Source of the DNA: Paragemmobacter amnigenus
GTDB taxonomy: Bacteria > Pseudomonadota > Alphaproteobacteria > Rhodobacterales > Rhodobacteraceae
Assembly (NCBI RefSeq): GCF_009908265.2
Contig: NZ_JAAATX020000003.1
Location: forward strand, 124,001 to 188,000
DNA: 64,000 nucleotides
Reading direction: 5' to 3'
Part shown: positions 27,319 to 37,206 of the stretch, piece by piece
Numbering within the stretch: the first letter of the stretch is position 1
Layout of the letters: the number at the start of each line of letters is the position of its first letter
The notes under the pieces: generated by a model
What the model saw: only the letters and a program-made list of their open reading frames with translations
What the model was told of the DNA's origin: nothing
Database searches by the model: none
Program-made: the position numbers and the translations under genes

Positions 27319-28311
27319 ATGACCCTCTCGACCACCCTCTTCGGCAAGACCGGCCAGACCGTCACCCGCTTAGGCTTCGGCGCTTGGGCCATCGGCGGCA
27401 GCTGGGGCGACGTCTCCGAAGACGATGCCAAGGCCACGCTCCACGCCGCCCTCGACGCGGGCATGACCTTCATCGACACCGCCGATGTCTATGGCGACGG
27501 CCGCTCCGAACGCATCATCCGCGACGTCCTGCGCGACCGCGGCGGCCCCCGCCCCTTCGTCGCGACCAAGGCAGGCCGCCGCCTCTCGCCCCACATCGCC
27601 GCAGGCTACACCCCCGCCAATATCGAAGCCTTCATCGACCGCAGCCTGACCAACCTCGGGATCGACTGCCTCGACCTCGTGCAACTCCACTGCCCGCCGA
27701 CCGAAGTCTACTACACCCCCGCCCTCTTCGACGGGCTGGAAGCCCTCGTCGCCAAGGGCAAGATCGCCCATTGGGGCGTCTCGGTCGAAAAGGTCGAAGA
27801 GGCGCTGAAGGCCATCGAATATGCGGGCTGCACCTCGGTCCAGATCATCTACAACATCTTCCGCCAGCGCCCCGCCACCCTCTTCTTCCGCGAGGCACAG
27901 GCGCGCGGCGTCGCCACCATCATCCGCGTCCCCCTCGCCTCGGGCATGCTGACGGGCAAGATGACCGCCACCTCCACTTTCGCCGCCGACGACCACCGCG
28001 CCTTCAACCGGAACGGCGAGGCGTTCGACATGGGCGAAACCTTCTCCGGCGTGCCCTATGACGTGGCCCTGCAAGCGGTCGAGGAATTGCGCCCCCTCGT
28101 CCCGCAGGGCGCGACCATGGCCCAGTTCGCCCTGCGCTGGATCCTCATGCAGGACGCCGCCACCGTCGTGATCCCGGGCGCGCGCACCGCGGCGCAGAGC
28201 ACCGCCAACGCGGGGGCCGACGCGCTCGCCCCGCTGCCCCCCGCCACGATGGACGCCTGCCGCGACATCTACACCCGCCTCATCGCCCCCCACGTCCACC
28301 ACCGCTGGTGA
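27319..28311 (+). CDS. Aldo/keto reductase
   Basis: 330 residues, (beta/alpha)8 barrel. Conserved catalytic residues are in MTFIDTADVYGDGRSERIIR (Asp and Tyr), FVATKAGRR (Lys) and LDLVQLHCPP (His). LRWILMQDAATVVIPGARTA closes the NADP(H) site. It resembles the YghZ/L-glyceraldehyde-3-phosphate reductase-like branch that often includes general oxidoreductases; the substrate is unknown. A GGAG site lies 6 nt before the ATG. Confidence 0.9.
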   Translation: MTLSTTLFGKTGQTVTRLGFGAWAIGGSWGDVSEDDAKATLHAALDAGMTFIDTADVYGDGRSERIIRDVLRDRGGPRPFVATKAGRRLSPHIAAGYTPANIEAFIDRSLTNLGIDCLDLVQLHCPPTEVYYTPALFDGLEALVAKGKIAHWGVSVEKVEEALKAIEYAGCTSVQIIYNIFRQRPATLFFREAQARGVATIIRVPLASGMLTGKMTATSTFAADDHRAFNRNGEAFDMGETFSGVPYDVALQAVEELRPLVPQGATMAQFALRWILMQDAATVVIPGARTAAQSTANAGADALAPLPPATMDACRDIYTRLIAPHVHHRW

Positions 28312-28530
28312 CAGGCGCGTCCCTCCCCCGCGCGGGGGCGCGCGGGACTTCGGGCGGCCATCGGTCCCCCGCGCGCCCCCGCCCCCCCGTTGCGCCAAAC
28401 CGCCGATACCGTGCGCGGCGTGCTGACACCTTGCGGTACAGCCCTCTGCACAGCGGACGGTACACCCGTTTCCCCTCGCCCCCCGCCCCGCCGCATGGCA
28501 TCATGCAACCGCCTGAACCGCGGGGTCCCC

Positions 28531-28773
28531 ATGCCGCTCCTTCTCCTGATCGTGACCATCGGCGCCGCCGCGGGCTTCCTCGCCACCCGCTTCATGCGGG
28601 TCCGCACGGATGTCCCCACCACCATTGCCCTCGGCATCGGCGGCGCGCTGTTGGGCTGGCTCGCCCTGCGCTTCCTCGCTATCTTCCCCGGCTGGGCGGC
28701 CCTTGCCGTCGGGGCAATCCTTGGTGCCATGGGCATCATCTGGCTTTGGCAGACCTATACAGGCCGCCGCTAA
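28531..28773 (+). CDS. GlsB/YeaQ/YmgE-type small membrane protein
   Basis: 80 residues almost entirely in three hydrophobic helices (about 2-18, 30-50, 54-74). Glycine-rich turns such as TIALGIGGALLGWLALR and GAILGAMGIIWLW are characteristic of the transglycosylase-associated/GlsB family, which is linked to stress. A Met 12 codons upstream is also in frame; GCGGGG precedes the chosen start. The 219-bp gap before it is GC-rich without other coding signs. Confidence 0.75.
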   Translation: MPLLLLIVTIGAAAGFLATRFMRVRTDVPTTIALGIGGALLGWLALRFLAIFPGWAALAVGAILGAMGIIWLWQTYTGRR

Positions 28774-28797
28774 GCCACTAAGAAATCAAAGGAAGTT

Positions 28798-29439
28798 TCA
28801 GTCGCGCTTGCGCGTCTCGGCCCGCGGCGCCCGCGCGCGATAGACCGGCAACCGCCAGCCCAGCGCCAGCGACCCCGCCCGCAGCACCATCACGACACCG
28901 GCGCAAAAGGCCAGCGCGACCCCCGCCGGCATCCCCAGCGCCACCAGCACCACCGCCACCAGCGCCCCCAGAAAGGCGCAGGTCACGTAAAGCTCGCCCT
29001 GCTTCAACACCAGCGGCACCTCGTTGCACACGACATCCCGCATCAACCCGCCCATACAGCCCGTGACCATCCCCATCACCAGAACCACAGGCCAGCCCAA
29101 CCCTTCCGCAAAAGCCACCCCCACCCCCGCCGGAACGGCCACGGCCAAGGCAAAAGCATCCAGCCATTCCAATGCCTTATACCGGCTCTCCAGCCGGTGC
29201 GCGCCAAAGAACACCACCACCGCCGCCACCGCCGCAACCAGCAAAAGCAGCGGCTGCCCGATCCAGACCGGCTCGCGCCCCAGCATCACATCCCGCAGCG
29301 TCCCCCCGCCCAACGCGGTCAGCGCCGCCACGAAGATGAACCCCACCACATCCAGTTGCGCCCGGCTCGCCACCAGCGCACCGGTCAGCGCAAAGACCGC
29401 GACCGAGGCAAGGTCCAGAAAGGGCACCAACCCGATCAC
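28798..29439 (-). CDS. TRIC/UPF0126 cation-channel family membrane protein
   Basis: 213 residues, about seven membrane helices in two inverted-like halves. Each half has the family motif: [18 protein letters not shown] and [18 protein letters not shown]. Bacterial TRIC (YadS/YicG-like) proteins form trimeric monovalent-cation channels, and some members transport glycine. Its ATG overlaps the rnhA stop by 4 bp, so it is translated after rnhA. Confidence 0.88.
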   Translation of the reverse strand: MIGLVPFLDLASVAVFALTGALVASRAQLDVVGFIFVAALTALGGGTLRDVMLGREPVWIGQPLLLLVAAVAAVVVFFGAHRLESRYKALEWLDAFALAVAVPAGVGVAFAEGLGWPVVLVMGMVTGCMGGLMRDVVCNEVPLVLKQGELYVTCAFLGALVAVVLVALGMPAGVALAFCAGVVMVLRAGSLALGWRLPVYRARAPRAETRKRD

Positions 29440-29909
29440 GCCTTCACCTTGCCCGTATTGCCCTTGAACGGCGCCATCCCCGCCCGCGCCAGCGCATCCG
29501 CCCGCTCGTTCTCCTCATGCCCCGCATGGCCCTTGATCCAGCGCCACTGCACCTTGTGCCGCGCCTGCGCCAGGTCAAGCCTTTGCCAAAGCTCGACATT
29601 CTTCACCGGATCGCGCCCCGCCGTGCGCCATCCGTTGCGCTTCCAGCCGTGGATCCACTCCGTCACGCCGTTTTTCACATAGGCGCTGTCCGTCACCACC
29701 GTGATCTCCGACGGCTTGGCCAGCGTCTCCAGCGCCGAGATCGCCGCCAGCAATTCCATCCGATTGTTCGTGGTCAGCGCCTCGCCCCCCGACAGCTCGC
29801 GCTCCTTCACCACGTCGCCCCCCTCGCGCGCGATCAGCAGCACGCCCCAGCCCCCGGGTCCGGGATTGCCCGAACAGGCCCCATCGGTATAGGCGAAAAG
29901 CTCTGGCAT
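29436..29909 (-). CDS. rnhA: Ribonuclease HI
   Basis: 157 residues. It degrades the RNA strand of RNA-DNA hybrids in the cytoplasm. The active-site acids are Asp9 in [16 protein letters not shown], Glu52 in [12 protein letters not shown], Asp74 in [11 protein letters not shown] and Asp138 in [10 protein letters not shown], with the conserved [10 protein letters not shown] loop. The length matches E. coli RnhA. A GGGAG site precedes the ATG. A Met 11 codons upstream lies before that site and was not chosen. Confidence 0.95.
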   Translation of the reverse strand: MPELFAYTDGACSGNPGPGGWGVLLIAREGGDVVKERELSGGEALTTNNRMELLAAISALETLAKPSEITVVTDSAYVKNGVTEWIHGWKRNGWRTAGRDPVKNVELWQRLDLAQARHKVQWRWIKGHAGHEENERADALARAGMAPFKGNTGKVKA

Positions 29910-29976
29910 GGACGGCTCCCTTTCCTCCCCCTGTAGGAACATCCCCCCTGCGCGACAAGCCCCTTCATCTCGGCCC

Positions 29977-30026
29977 GAATACCCTGCAGGGTGAGGCGCG
30001 CAGCGCCGAGGGGGCGCACAGCCCCC
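29977..30026. repeat. Hairpin repeat family, divergent copy
   Basis: Upstream of rnhA. It has the layout of the copies at 27228 and 54218: GAATACCC, then GAGGCGCGCAGCGCCGAG and the hairpin GGGGGC-GCACA-GCCCCC at 30010-30026. The leading TTTTCCGTCC box is missing. An adjoining hairpin with loop GCA follows directly. Confidence 0.5.
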
Positions 30027-30027
30027 T

Positions 30028-30046
30028 GATTTTTCGCAGAAAAATC
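30028..30046 (-). terminator. Terminator hairpin after DUF3429 gene
   Basis: Perfect stem GATTTTTC-GCA-GAAAAATC one base beyond the TGA of the DUF3429 gene. The loop and stem type match members of the hairpin array at 11592-11778. It should end the ispH-DUF3429 transcript before rnhA. Confidence 0.6.
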
Positions 30047-30047
30047 G

Positions 30048-30503
30048 TCACTCCAGCAGGATCGGCACCGCCAGACAGGTCAGCACCACCGCGCTCAGCA
30101 AGACCCGCAACCGCATCCACCACGCGGGCGCCAACCCCTGCTGCGCAAAGAACCAGTCCAGCATCAAAAGCCCCGCGAAGCCCGCCCACAGATTCACCGC
30201 CGCGTTGGCCGGATCGCCATTAACCATGATGAAGCCCCACAGCGCAGGCACCACCGACAGCGCATAGCCCAGCGCCGCCTTCGCCCCCTTCGCCTTCGTG
30301 GCAAAGCCCCACAGCACGCCGGACATGAAGGACAGGATCACCACCCCGTAGGTCAGGCTGACATAGGTCCCGCGGAACATCGGCGGCAGCCATGCGCCCA
30401 CCCATCCACCGCTTGCAGGCCAGACCACATTCGCCGCCCCCCAGAGGAACGGGATCAGCCCCGCAAGGCCGAGGGTCAGCGCGGAAACCGGAATTCCCTT
30501 CAC
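30048..30503 (-). CDS. DUF3429 membrane protein
   Basis: 151 residues with five hydrophobic helices (about 5-25, 45-65, 75-92, 98-116, 130-148). The blocks ALTLGLAGLIPFLWGA, YGVVILSFMSGVLWGFA and WGFAGLLMLDWFFAQQGL-like spacing fit DUF3429, related to mitochondrial TMEM69. Function unknown. The start is GTG, one base after the ispH stop, so translation is probably coupled. Confidence 0.8.
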   Translation of the reverse strand: MKGIPVSALTLGLAGLIPFLWGAANVVWPASGGWVGAWLPPMFRGTYVSLTYGVVILSFMSGVLWGFATKAKGAKAALGYALSVVPALWGFIMVNGDPANAAVNLWAGFAGLLMLDWFFAQQGLAPAWWMRLRVLLSAVVLTCLAVPILLE

Positions 30504-30504
30504 G

Positions 30505-31455
30505 TCACGCAGGCTCCCGCAGGATGCGCGGCACCTTGAACTCCACGTTCTCCACCGCCGTCTCGACCATCTCGACCACCGTCTCGAACCGCGCGCGGAA
30601 GGCGTCGATCACCTCGTTCACTAGAACCTCCGGCGCACTCGCCCCTGCCGTGATTCCCACGCTGCGAATCCCTTCCAGCGCGCGCCAGTCGATATCCGTG
30701 GCCCGCTGGATCAGCTGCGCGTAAGGACAACCCGCATTCGCCCCCACCTCCACCAGCCGCTTGGAATTCGACGAATTCGGCGCCCCGATCACCAGCAGCG
30801 CGTCGATCTTCCCCGCCATGGCCTTGACCGCCATCTGCCGGTTGGTCGTCGCATAGCAGATGTCGTCATGCGCGGGCGCCGCGATCGCCGGAAACCGCGC
30901 CTTCAGCGCCGCCGCGATATCGGCGGTATCGTCAACCGACAGCGTCGTCTGCGTGATGAAGGCAAGCTTGGACGGATCACGCACAACCAGCCCCGCCACG
31001 TCCTCCACCGTCTCGACCAGCAGCACCTCGCCCTCCGGCAACTGGCCCATGGTCCCCACCGTCTCGGGGTGGCCCGCATGGCCGATCATCACCATCTGAA
31101 GGCCGTTCTCGTAATGCCGCGCCGCCTCGTTATGCACCTTGGTGACAAGGGGGCAGGTCGCATCCACCGCGATCATCTCGCGCTTTGCCGCCTCGGCCGG
31201 CACGGCCTTGGGCACGCCATGGGCGGAGAATACCACCGGCCGGTCCAGCGGGCAGTCGTCCAGCTCCTCGACAAACACCGCCCCCTTGGCGCGCAGCCCG
31301 TCCACGACGAATTTGTTATGGACGATCTCGTGCCGCACAAAGACCGGCGCGCCCCATTTCTCCAACGCCATCTCGACGATCTTGATCGCGCGGTCCACGC
31401 CCGCGCAGAACCCGCGCGGCGCGGCGAGATACAGGGTCAGGGGCGGCAGGCTCAT
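30505..31455 (-). CDS. ispH: 4-hydroxy-3-methylbut-2-enyl diphosphate reductase
   Basis: 316 residues. It catalyses the last step of the MEP isoprenoid pathway, making IPP and DMAPP. The three iron-sulfur ligands are Cys17 in [12 protein letters not shown], a Cys in [13 protein letters not shown] and one in [26 protein letters not shown] and [11 protein letters not shown] are also diagnostic. The start is the Met at [13 protein letters not shown]. It is followed by the DUF3429 gene in the same operon. Confidence 0.95.
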   Translation of the reverse strand: MSLPPLTLYLAAPRGFCAGVDRAIKIVEMALEKWGAPVFVRHEIVHNKFVVDGLRAKGAVFVEELDDCPLDRPVVFSAHGVPKAVPAEAAKREMIAVDATCPLVTKVHNEAARHYENGLQMVMIGHAGHPETVGTMGQLPEGEVLLVETVEDVAGLVVRDPSKLAFITQTTLSVDDTADIAAALKARFPAIAAPAHDDICYATTNRQMAVKAMAGKIDALLVIGAPNSSNSKRLVEVGANAGCPYAQLIQRATDIDWRALEGIRSVGITAGASAPEVLVNEVIDAFRARFETVVEMVETAVENVEFKVPRILREPA

Positions 31456-31519
31456 CACGCATCCTTTCGGGCAGTCGCGCCAGAAATAGGCCGAAACCGG
31501 CGGGCGGTCCACCCGATCC

Positions 31520-31957
31520 TCACCCGATCACGCCCAGAACCACCAGCGCCAACACCAGATAGCGCCCCGTCTTGGCCAGCGCGACCAGCAGCAGGAACAG
31601 CCAGAAGGGCGTTCGCAACGTCCCCGCCACCACAGTCAGCACATCGCCCAGCGGCATCCACGACAAGAGCAGCGACCACACCCCCCAGCGGCCGAACCAC
31701 GCCTCGGCCCGCGCCAGCGTGGCGGGCGACGGCCGCCACCGGTCCGGCAGGGGCAAGCGCGCCAGCCCCCGCCCCAGCGCATAGTTCACGCAGGACCCCA
31801 GCACGTTGCCCACCGAAGCCACGGTCAGGATCGGCCACAGCGCCGCAGGATCGGCCGCCAGCAGCCCCGCGAAGATGATCTCGGACTGGAACGGAACGGG
31901 CGTCGCGGCCACGAAGGCGGCGACGAACAGACCGAAAAGGGCAGAACCGAACAGCAT
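31520..31957 (-). CDS. yqaA: YqaA-family membrane protein
   Basis: 145 residues related to the short DedA/VTT branch. [31 protein letters not shown] and the half-loop [17 protein letters not shown] are hallmarks of YqaA. These are inner-membrane proteins of unknown substrate; DedA relatives move lipids or support membrane potential. It lies 64 bp upstream of ispH on the same strand. Confidence 0.85.
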   Translation of the reverse strand: MLFGSALFGLFVAAFVAATPVPFQSEIIFAGLLAADPAALWPILTVASVGNVLGSCVNYALGRGLARLPLPDRWRPSPATLARAEAWFGRWGVWSLLLSWMPLGDVLTVVAGTLRTPFWLFLLLVALAKTGRYLVLALVVLGVIG

Positions 31958-32002
31958 GTCCCCCAGATGAGGCCCCGCACGACCAAGCGCAAGCCACAGC
32001 GG

Positions 32003-32572
32003 TCAGCCCAGACGGTTTTCCCAATCCTGCGCGAACCGCGCCATTTCGGTATCCGACGCAAAGGCCCTGCGCGGCACGATGACCACCTCGCCCCCCGTCG
32101 ACAGGAAGACATGCCCCCCCGTCGCCATCACCACCCGCAGCGCCCGCGCGCCCAACGCCACGGGTTTCGCCTGCCCCGCCCGCCATTCCGCCAGCCGGTC
32201 GCCCGTCACCTCGAGCCGCACCTGCACGGCGCCGGCCAACCGCGTCCGCGCCCGCTTCGTCAGATCATGCCGCAACAGGACCCGGACCAGCGCCGCAGGC
32301 GCGGCCAGAACGACAAAGGCCATGGGCAGCGAATGCAGTATATGCAGGTCAAGCAGCAGATGCGACGCCGTGTTCAGCAGATACATCCCCGACAGACCCG
32401 CCGCGGCATAGGCCGCACGGTTGCGCCTGCGATAGCGCGGATCGCGCCGCTCCCATGACAGCGCATCGGCAGGCTCCAGCACATAATCCAGTACAAGGTC
32501 AGGGGCCCTGCCCTCCGGCACCGGCGACGGATCCCCACCCGTCACCGCGCCAGCCGGTTCCGGGGTCGTCAC
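32003..32572 (-). CDS. YcxB-like membrane protein
   Basis: 189 residues. An N-terminal cytosolic stretch is followed by two adjacent membrane helices (about 54-72 and 78-98). The C-terminal domain has a pattern close to the YcxB-like family: GHVFLSTGGEVVIVPRRAFA, then a terminal helix ending DWENRLG. Function unknown. The GTG start overlaps the NYN gene stop (GTGA), so the two are coupled. Confidence 0.65.
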   Translation of the reverse strand: MTTPEPAGAVTGGDPSPVPEGRAPDLVLDYVLEPADALSWERRDPRYRRRNRAAYAAAGLSGMYLLNTASHLLLDLHILHSLPMAFVVLAAPAALVRVLLRHDLTKRARTRLAGAVQVRLEVTGDRLAEWRAGQAKPVALGARALRVVMATGGHVFLSTGGEVVIVPRRAFASDTEMARFAQDWENRLG

Positions 32573-33144
32573 TTGACGTCGACCACAGCCTCTTCCCGCT
32601 CCATCGGGCGGGTTTCGCGGGGCGGGCGACCGATCACCTCGCGCAGCTCGTCCAGCTCGATGAAATTGTCGGCCTGACGGCGCAGTTCATCGGCGATCAT
32701 CGGCGGCTGGCTGCGGATCGTCGACACGACCGACACCCGCACGCCCTGCCGCTGCAGGCTTTCCACCAGCGGGCGGAAATCGCCATCGCCCGAGAACAGC
32801 ACGATATGGTCGACGCGCGGAGCCAGTTCCATGGCATCGACCGTCAGCTCGATATCCATGTTTCCCTTCACCTTCCGCCGTCCCTGGCTGTCGGTGTATT
32901 CCTTCGCGGGCTTCGTCACCATGGTGAAGCCGTTGTAATGCAACCAGTCCACCAGCGGGCGGATGGGCGAGTAATCGTCATTCTCCAGCAGCGCGGTATA
33001 GTAGAAGGCCCTCAGCAGCTTGCCACGCCGCATGAATTCCTGACGCAGCAGCTTGTAGTCGATGTCGAAGCCCAGAGCCTTGGCCGCTGCGTAAAGGTTC
33101 GATCCGTCAATGAACAGCGCAAGCCGTTCGTCTTTGTAAAACAT
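32569..33144 (-). CDS. NYN-domain (LabA/DUF88-like) nuclease
   Basis: 191 residues. PIN-like fold with acidic residues at Asp13 (LALFIDGSNLYAAAK), VKGNMDIELTVDAMEL and VLFSGDGDFRPLVESLQRQG. These proteins are predicted metal-dependent ribonucleases; the closest described group is LabA/DUF88. The C-terminal tail is charged. It is first in a two-gene unit with the YcxB-like gene and divergent from folK across an AT-richer 136-bp gap. Confidence 0.88.
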   Translation of the reverse strand: MFYKDERLALFIDGSNLYAAAKALGFDIDYKLLRQEFMRRGKLLRAFYYTALLENDDYSPIRPLVDWLHYNGFTMVTKPAKEYTDSQGRRKVKGNMDIELTVDAMELAPRVDHIVLFSGDGDFRPLVESLQRQGVRVSVVSTIRSQPPMIADELRRQADNFIELDELREVIGRPPRETRPMEREEAVVDVK

Positions 33145-33280
33145 TATAAGTTCCCCTCGAAAAAAGTTCCCCGAACGCGTCTTGAGTGGTCTACGGCAAA
33201 GTAGGAAACACGCGGTGAACGCGCGAAAAACTATCAGTACGGCATTCAGCTATTCAAGTTCGGCTATACGAAAGGGTACC

Positions 33281-33865
33281 ATGTTGGCAGACGTCGACTC
33301 CTGCATTCTGATCGCGCTCGGCGCAAACCTGCCGCAGGCGGGCGAACCGCCGCAGGCAACCGTGCGCCGGGCACTGGACGACCTGTCCGCCGCCGGTCTG
33401 GCCGGTTTGCGGGCAAGCCGCTTCTACGCCACACCCTGCTTTCCGGCAGGGGCGGGTCCGGACTATGTGAATGCCGCGGCAGTGGCGCCGGTTCCGGCGG
33501 GTTGGGACGCTGCCCGCCTGCTCGGCCTGCTGCACGACATCGAATCGCGCCACGGACGCACCCGCGACACGCGATGGGGGATGCGGACGCTGGATCTCGA
33601 TCTGCTGGCCTGCGGGGCCGCCATCCTGCCCGACCGCGCGACATGGGACCACTGGCACGACCTGCCGCCCGCAGAGCAGTCGCGCCTTGCCCCCGACCGG
33701 CTGATCCTGCCCCATCCCCGCCTTCAGGACCGCGCCTTCGTCCTCGTACCTTTGGCCGATGTGGCCCCCGACTGGCGCCATCCCGTAACAGGCCGCAGCG
33801 TTTCGGAAATGCGCGATGCCCTGCCTGCCCGTGACATTGCCGAAGTCCGCCCGCTGCCTGCCTGA
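33281..33865 (+). CDS. folK: 2-amino-4-hydroxy-6-hydroxymethyldihydropteridine pyrophosphokinase
   Basis: 194 residues. It transfers pyrophosphate from ATP to the pterin precursor in folate synthesis. ILIALGANLPQAG near the start and the signature RDTRWGMRTLDLDLLACG with its paired Asp residues are typical. LILPHPRLQDRAFVLVPLAD closes the fold. AAAGGG lies 5 nt before the ATG. It stands alone, with rpoZ following after 74 bp. Confidence 0.93.
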   Translation: MLADVDSCILIALGANLPQAGEPPQATVRRALDDLSAAGLAGLRASRFYATPCFPAGAGPDYVNAAAVAPVPAGWDAARLLGLLHDIESRHGRTRDTRWGMRTLDLDLLACGAAILPDRATWDHWHDLPPAEQSRLAPDRLILPHPRLQDRAFVLVPLADVAPDWRHPVTGRSVSEMRDALPARDIAEVRPLPA

Positions 33866-33939
33866 TTCAACGCTTGTCAATCCCCCATGATGCGACTAGA
33901 TAGGCCACTCCATGCCCCCCATCCGAACTGGAGTCGCTC

Positions 33940-34293
33940 ATGGCCCGCGTGACGGTCGAAGATTGCGTTGACAAGGTGCCGAACCGTTTCGAACTCGTGA
34001 TGCTCGCCGCCCATCGTGCGCGCGAAATCGCGGCCGGTTCGCCGATCACCGTCGACCGCGACAACGACAAGAACCCCGTCGTCGCCCTGCGCGAGATTGC
34101 CGATGAAACCCAGTCGGCAGAGGTCCTGCGCGAACGCATGATCGAATCGCACCAGACCCAGATCGAGGTCGACGAACCCGAAGAGGACCAGATGGCCCTC
34201 CTCATGTCGGGTGAAATCGACCGTCCGATGCAGGACGACATGTCCGAAGAGAAATTGCTCCGCGCGCTGATGGAAGCGCAGGGCGACAACTGA
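33940..34293 (+). CDS. rpoZ: RNA polymerase omega subunit
   Basis: 117 residues. [20 protein letters not shown] and [20 protein letters not shown] are the omega core that wraps the beta-prime C-terminus and forms part of the ppGpp site in other bacteria. The acidic C-terminal tail is longer than in E. coli, as in other alphaproteobacteria. It is followed by the ppGpp enzyme gene 31 bp downstream, the common rpoZ-rsh pairing. Confidence 0.95.
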   Translation: MARVTVEDCVDKVPNRFELVMLAAHRAREIAAGSPITVDRDNDKNPVVALREIADETQSAEVLRERMIESHQTQIEVDEPEEDQMALLMSGEIDRPMQDDMSEEKLLRALMEAQGDN

Positions 34294-34324
34294 CACGGGC
34301 TCCGGCCCGTCCCGTGGGGCGGTG

Positions 34325-36442
34325 ATGATCGACGTCGAAGACCTCATCGCCCTCGTCCGGAACTACAACCCGCGCACCAATGCCGACCTGATCCGCAAGG
34401 CCTATGCCTACGGCTTCCAGATGCATGACGGCCAGTTGCGCAAGTCGGGCGAGCCCTATTTCACCCATCCCGTCGCCGTCGCCGCCATCCTGACCGAACA
34501 GCGGCTGGATGACGCCACGATCATCACGGCCCTTCTGCACGACACGATCGAGGATACGCGGTCCACCTATTCCGACATCGCCACGATGTTCGGGGAAGAG
34601 GTGGCCGAACTCGTCGACGGTGTCACCAAACTCACCAACCTCCAGCTTTCCTCGGCCCAGTCGCAGCAGGCGGAAAACTTCCGCAAGCTCTTCATGGCCA
34701 TGTCGAAAGACCTGCGCGTCATCCTCGTCAAACTGGCCGACCGCCTGCACAACATGCGGACGATCAAGTCGATGAAGCCGGAAAAGCAGGCGCAAAAAGC
34801 ACGCGAGACGATGGAGATCTTCGCCCCCCTCGCCGGACGCATGGGGATGCAATGGATGCGCGAGGAACTCGAAGACCTTGCCTTCCGCGTCCTCAACCCC
34901 GACGCGCGCAACTCCATCATCCGCCGCTTCATCACGCTGCAACGCGAAACCGGCGACGTGGTGCACAAGATCACCGCCGACATCCGCAACGAGCTGGAAA
35001 AGGTCCAGATAGAGGCCGACGTCTACGGCCGCGCCAAGAAACCCTATTCCATCTGGCGCAAGATGCAGGAAAAGGACCTCGCCTTTTCCCGCCTGTCCGA
35101 CATCTACGGCTTCCGCGTCATCTGCGGCTCGGTCGCGGATTGCTACCGCATCCTCGGCGTGATCCACCAGCGCTGGCGCGCAGTCCCGGGCCGGTTCAAG
35201 GATTACATCAGCCAGCCGAAAACCAACGGCTACCGCTCCATCCACACCACGGTGTCCGGCCGCGACGGCAAGCGGGTCGAGGTGCAGATCAGGACGCGCG
35301 AGATGCACGAAGTGGCCGAGGCCGGCGTCGCCGCGCATTGGTCCTATCGCGAAGGCGTCCGCGCCGTGAACCCCTTTGCCGTGGATCCCGCCAACTGGAT
35401 CGCGCAACTGACCGAACGCTTCGACGCCGAGGATCACGACGAATTCCTCGAACACGTGAAGATGGAGATGTATTCGGATCAGGTGTTCTGCTTCACCCCC
35501 AAGGGTGACGTGGTGCAACTGCCGCGCGGGGCCACACCGCTCGACTATGCCTATGCCATCCACACCCGCATCGGGAACTCCTGCGTCTCGGCCAAGGTGG
35601 ACGGCATCCGCGTCCCCCTCTGGACCCGCCTGAAGAACGGCCAGTCGGTCGAGATCATCACCGCCGAAGGCCAGCGCCCGCAGGCATCGTGGATCGACAT
35701 CGTCACGACCGGCCGCGCCAAGGCCGCCATCCGCCGCTCCCTTCGCGAGGAAGACCGCGGCCGCTTCGTCAAGCTTGGACAGGAACTCGCCCGCGCAGCC
35801 TTCGACCATGTCGGCAAGAAATCCACCGACAAGGCGCTGCGCACCGCCGCCAAGATGCTGGGCCTTGCCGACGAACTTGACCTTCTCGCCCGCCTCGGCA
35901 GCGCCGAGATCACCGCGCGCCGCGTGGTGGAAACGCTCTACCCCGAACTCGTCCGCGCGCAGGATGACGAGGTCGACGCCGCGCGCCCCGTCGTGGGCCT
36001 GTCCGACGACCAGTCCTTCCGCCGCGCCCCCTGCTGCCAGCCCGTCCCGGGCGAACGCATCGTGGGCATCACCTATCGCGGGCAGGGGGTGGTGGTCCAC
36101 GCCATCGACTGCCCCGCATTGGAAGAATTCGAGGAACAGCCCGGCCGTTGGGTCGACCTGCACTGGCATTCCGGCCGCCATGCCGCCGTCCATACCGTCA
36201 GTCTGGAGATAACCATTTCGAACGATGCCGGCGTGCTCGGACGGATATGCACCTTGATCGGCGAACAGAAGGCCAATATCTCGGACCTGAGGTTCACAGA
36301 CCGCAAGCCGGACTATTATCGACTCATCGTCGATGTGGACCTTCGCGATGTCGAACATCTGCACATGGTCATGACCGCGCTCGAGGCCGAGACCGATGTC
36401 GCCCAGATTTCCCGTCACCGCGACCTGACGCGCAAGCCCTGA
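34325..36442 (+). CDS. rsh: Bifunctional (p)ppGpp synthetase/hydrolase
   Basis: 705 residues. The N-terminal HD hydrolase has His72-Asp73 in ALLHDTIEDT and VKLADRLHNMRTIKSM. The synthetase domain has YSIWRKMQEKDLAFSRLSDI and TNGYRSIHTTVSG. A TGS domain follows (VFCFTPKGDVVQLPRGATPL). The C-terminus has a zinc-finger-like segment (RRAPCCQPVPGE) and an ACT domain. Both active sites look intact, so this is likely the single Rel/SpoT-type enzyme of the cell. ATG is preferred over the adjacent GTG. Confidence 0.95.
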   Translation: MIDVEDLIALVRNYNPRTNADLIRKAYAYGFQMHDGQLRKSGEPYFTHPVAVAAILTEQRLDDATIITALLHDTIEDTRSTYSDIATMFGEEVAELVDGVTKLTNLQLSSAQSQQAENFRKLFMAMSKDLRVILVKLADRLHNMRTIKSMKPEKQAQKARETMEIFAPLAGRMGMQWMREELEDLAFRVLNPDARNSIIRRFITLQRETGDVVHKITADIRNELEKVQIEADVYGRAKKPYSIWRKMQEKDLAFSRLSDIYGFRVICGSVADCYRILGVIHQRWRAVPGRFKDYISQPKTNGYRSIHTTVSGRDGKRVEVQIRTREMHEVAEAGVAAHWSYREGVRAVNPFAVDPANWIAQLTERFDAEDHDEFLEHVKMEMYSDQVFCFTPKGDVVQLPRGATPLDYAYAIHTRIGNSCVSAKVDGIRVPLWTRLKNGQSVEIITAEGQRPQASWIDIVTTGRAKAAIRRSLREEDRGRFVKLGQELARAAFDHVGKKSTDKALRTAAKMLGLADELDLLARLGSAEITARRVVETLYPELVRAQDDEVDAARPVVGLSDDQSFRRAPCCQPVPGERIVGITYRGQGVVVHAIDCPALEEFEEQPGRWVDLHWHSGRHAAVHTVSLEITISNDAGVLGRICTLIGEQKANISDLRFTDRKPDYYRLIVDVDLRDVEHLHMVMTALEAETDVAQISRHRDLTRKP

Positions 36443-36461
36443 CGGGCAACGGGAGAGAGAC

Positions 36462-37169
36462 TTGGTTTTCAAGCGGCGCAATCCTCGGACCCTGTGGGGA
36501 TGGACCCGCGAGATGGTCTATCCGCAAGGCGGGTTCAAACGCGCAACCCAATACGTGCTTCACCGGATGCGCCGCCTGCCCGACAGCCCCCACCGCATCG
36601 CGCGCGGGGTCTTTGCAGGGTCGATCGTGGGCTTCCTTCCCCTGCCCGGGATGCAGTTCATCGCCGCATGGCTTGCCTCGCGGCTGATGAAGGGAAATCT
36701 GCTTGCCGCGCTTCTGGCCACCTTCAACACCAATCCCTTGACCACGCCCTTCTTTGCGGTCCTCGCCATGACGCTGGGGCACTGGATGCTGGGCATCGAA
36801 AAGCCGCTCTCGCCGGAATATATCGGCATGGCCTTTGCCAATGCGGGCGCGGACCTGTGGTACAACGTGCGCGCCCTTTTCGGGCCGGAACACACCCGCT
36901 GGGACGGGCTTCTCCAGTTCTGGCACGAAATCTACGTGCCCTATTTCCTTGGTGCGCTCGGTCCCGGCCTGCTGCTGTCGCTGCTGTTCTACTGGCTGAC
37001 GATCCCGCTTGTCGTCGCCTACCAGAAGGCCCGCGACGCCAAATCCCACGAACGCCACGAACGCCGCCGCAAACTGCGCGAGACTTTGGCGGCTGCAGCG
37101 GCCAAACTGACCCATCGCAACGATCCACCGCAGGGCACGGGGGATGACGACCCCCCTTCCGCGCCCTAG
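36462..37169 (+). CDS. DUF2062 membrane protein
   Basis: 235 residues from a TTG start backed by GGGAGAGAGA. Two hydrophobic regions around residues 45-75 and 90-115 and a further helix near 165-190 carry the family blocks [19 protein letters not shown] and [16 protein letters not shown]2062 proteins are small inner-membrane proteins of unknown role, commonly between rsh and pdxJ in this order of bacteria. The tail is highly charged ([13 protein letters not shown]). Confidence 0.88.
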   Translation: MVFKRRNPRTLWGWTREMVYPQGGFKRATQYVLHRMRRLPDSPHRIARGVFAGSIVGFLPLPGMQFIAAWLASRLMKGNLLAALLATFNTNPLTTPFFAVLAMTLGHWMLGIEKPLSPEYIGMAFANAGADLWYNVRALFGPEHTRWDGLLQFWHEIYVPYFLGALGPGLLLSLLFYWLTIPLVVAYQKARDAKSHERHERRRKLRETLAAAAAKLTHRNDPPQGTGDDDPPSAP

Positions 37170-37206
37170 CTTCCCACCGATCCGTGACCACAGGAAAGAC
37201 CGGCAG

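Noticed and set aside
34202-36481. A 759-codon minus-strand frame opposite rsh.
   Set aside because: Antisense to an unmistakable Rel/SpoT enzyme and without domain features.
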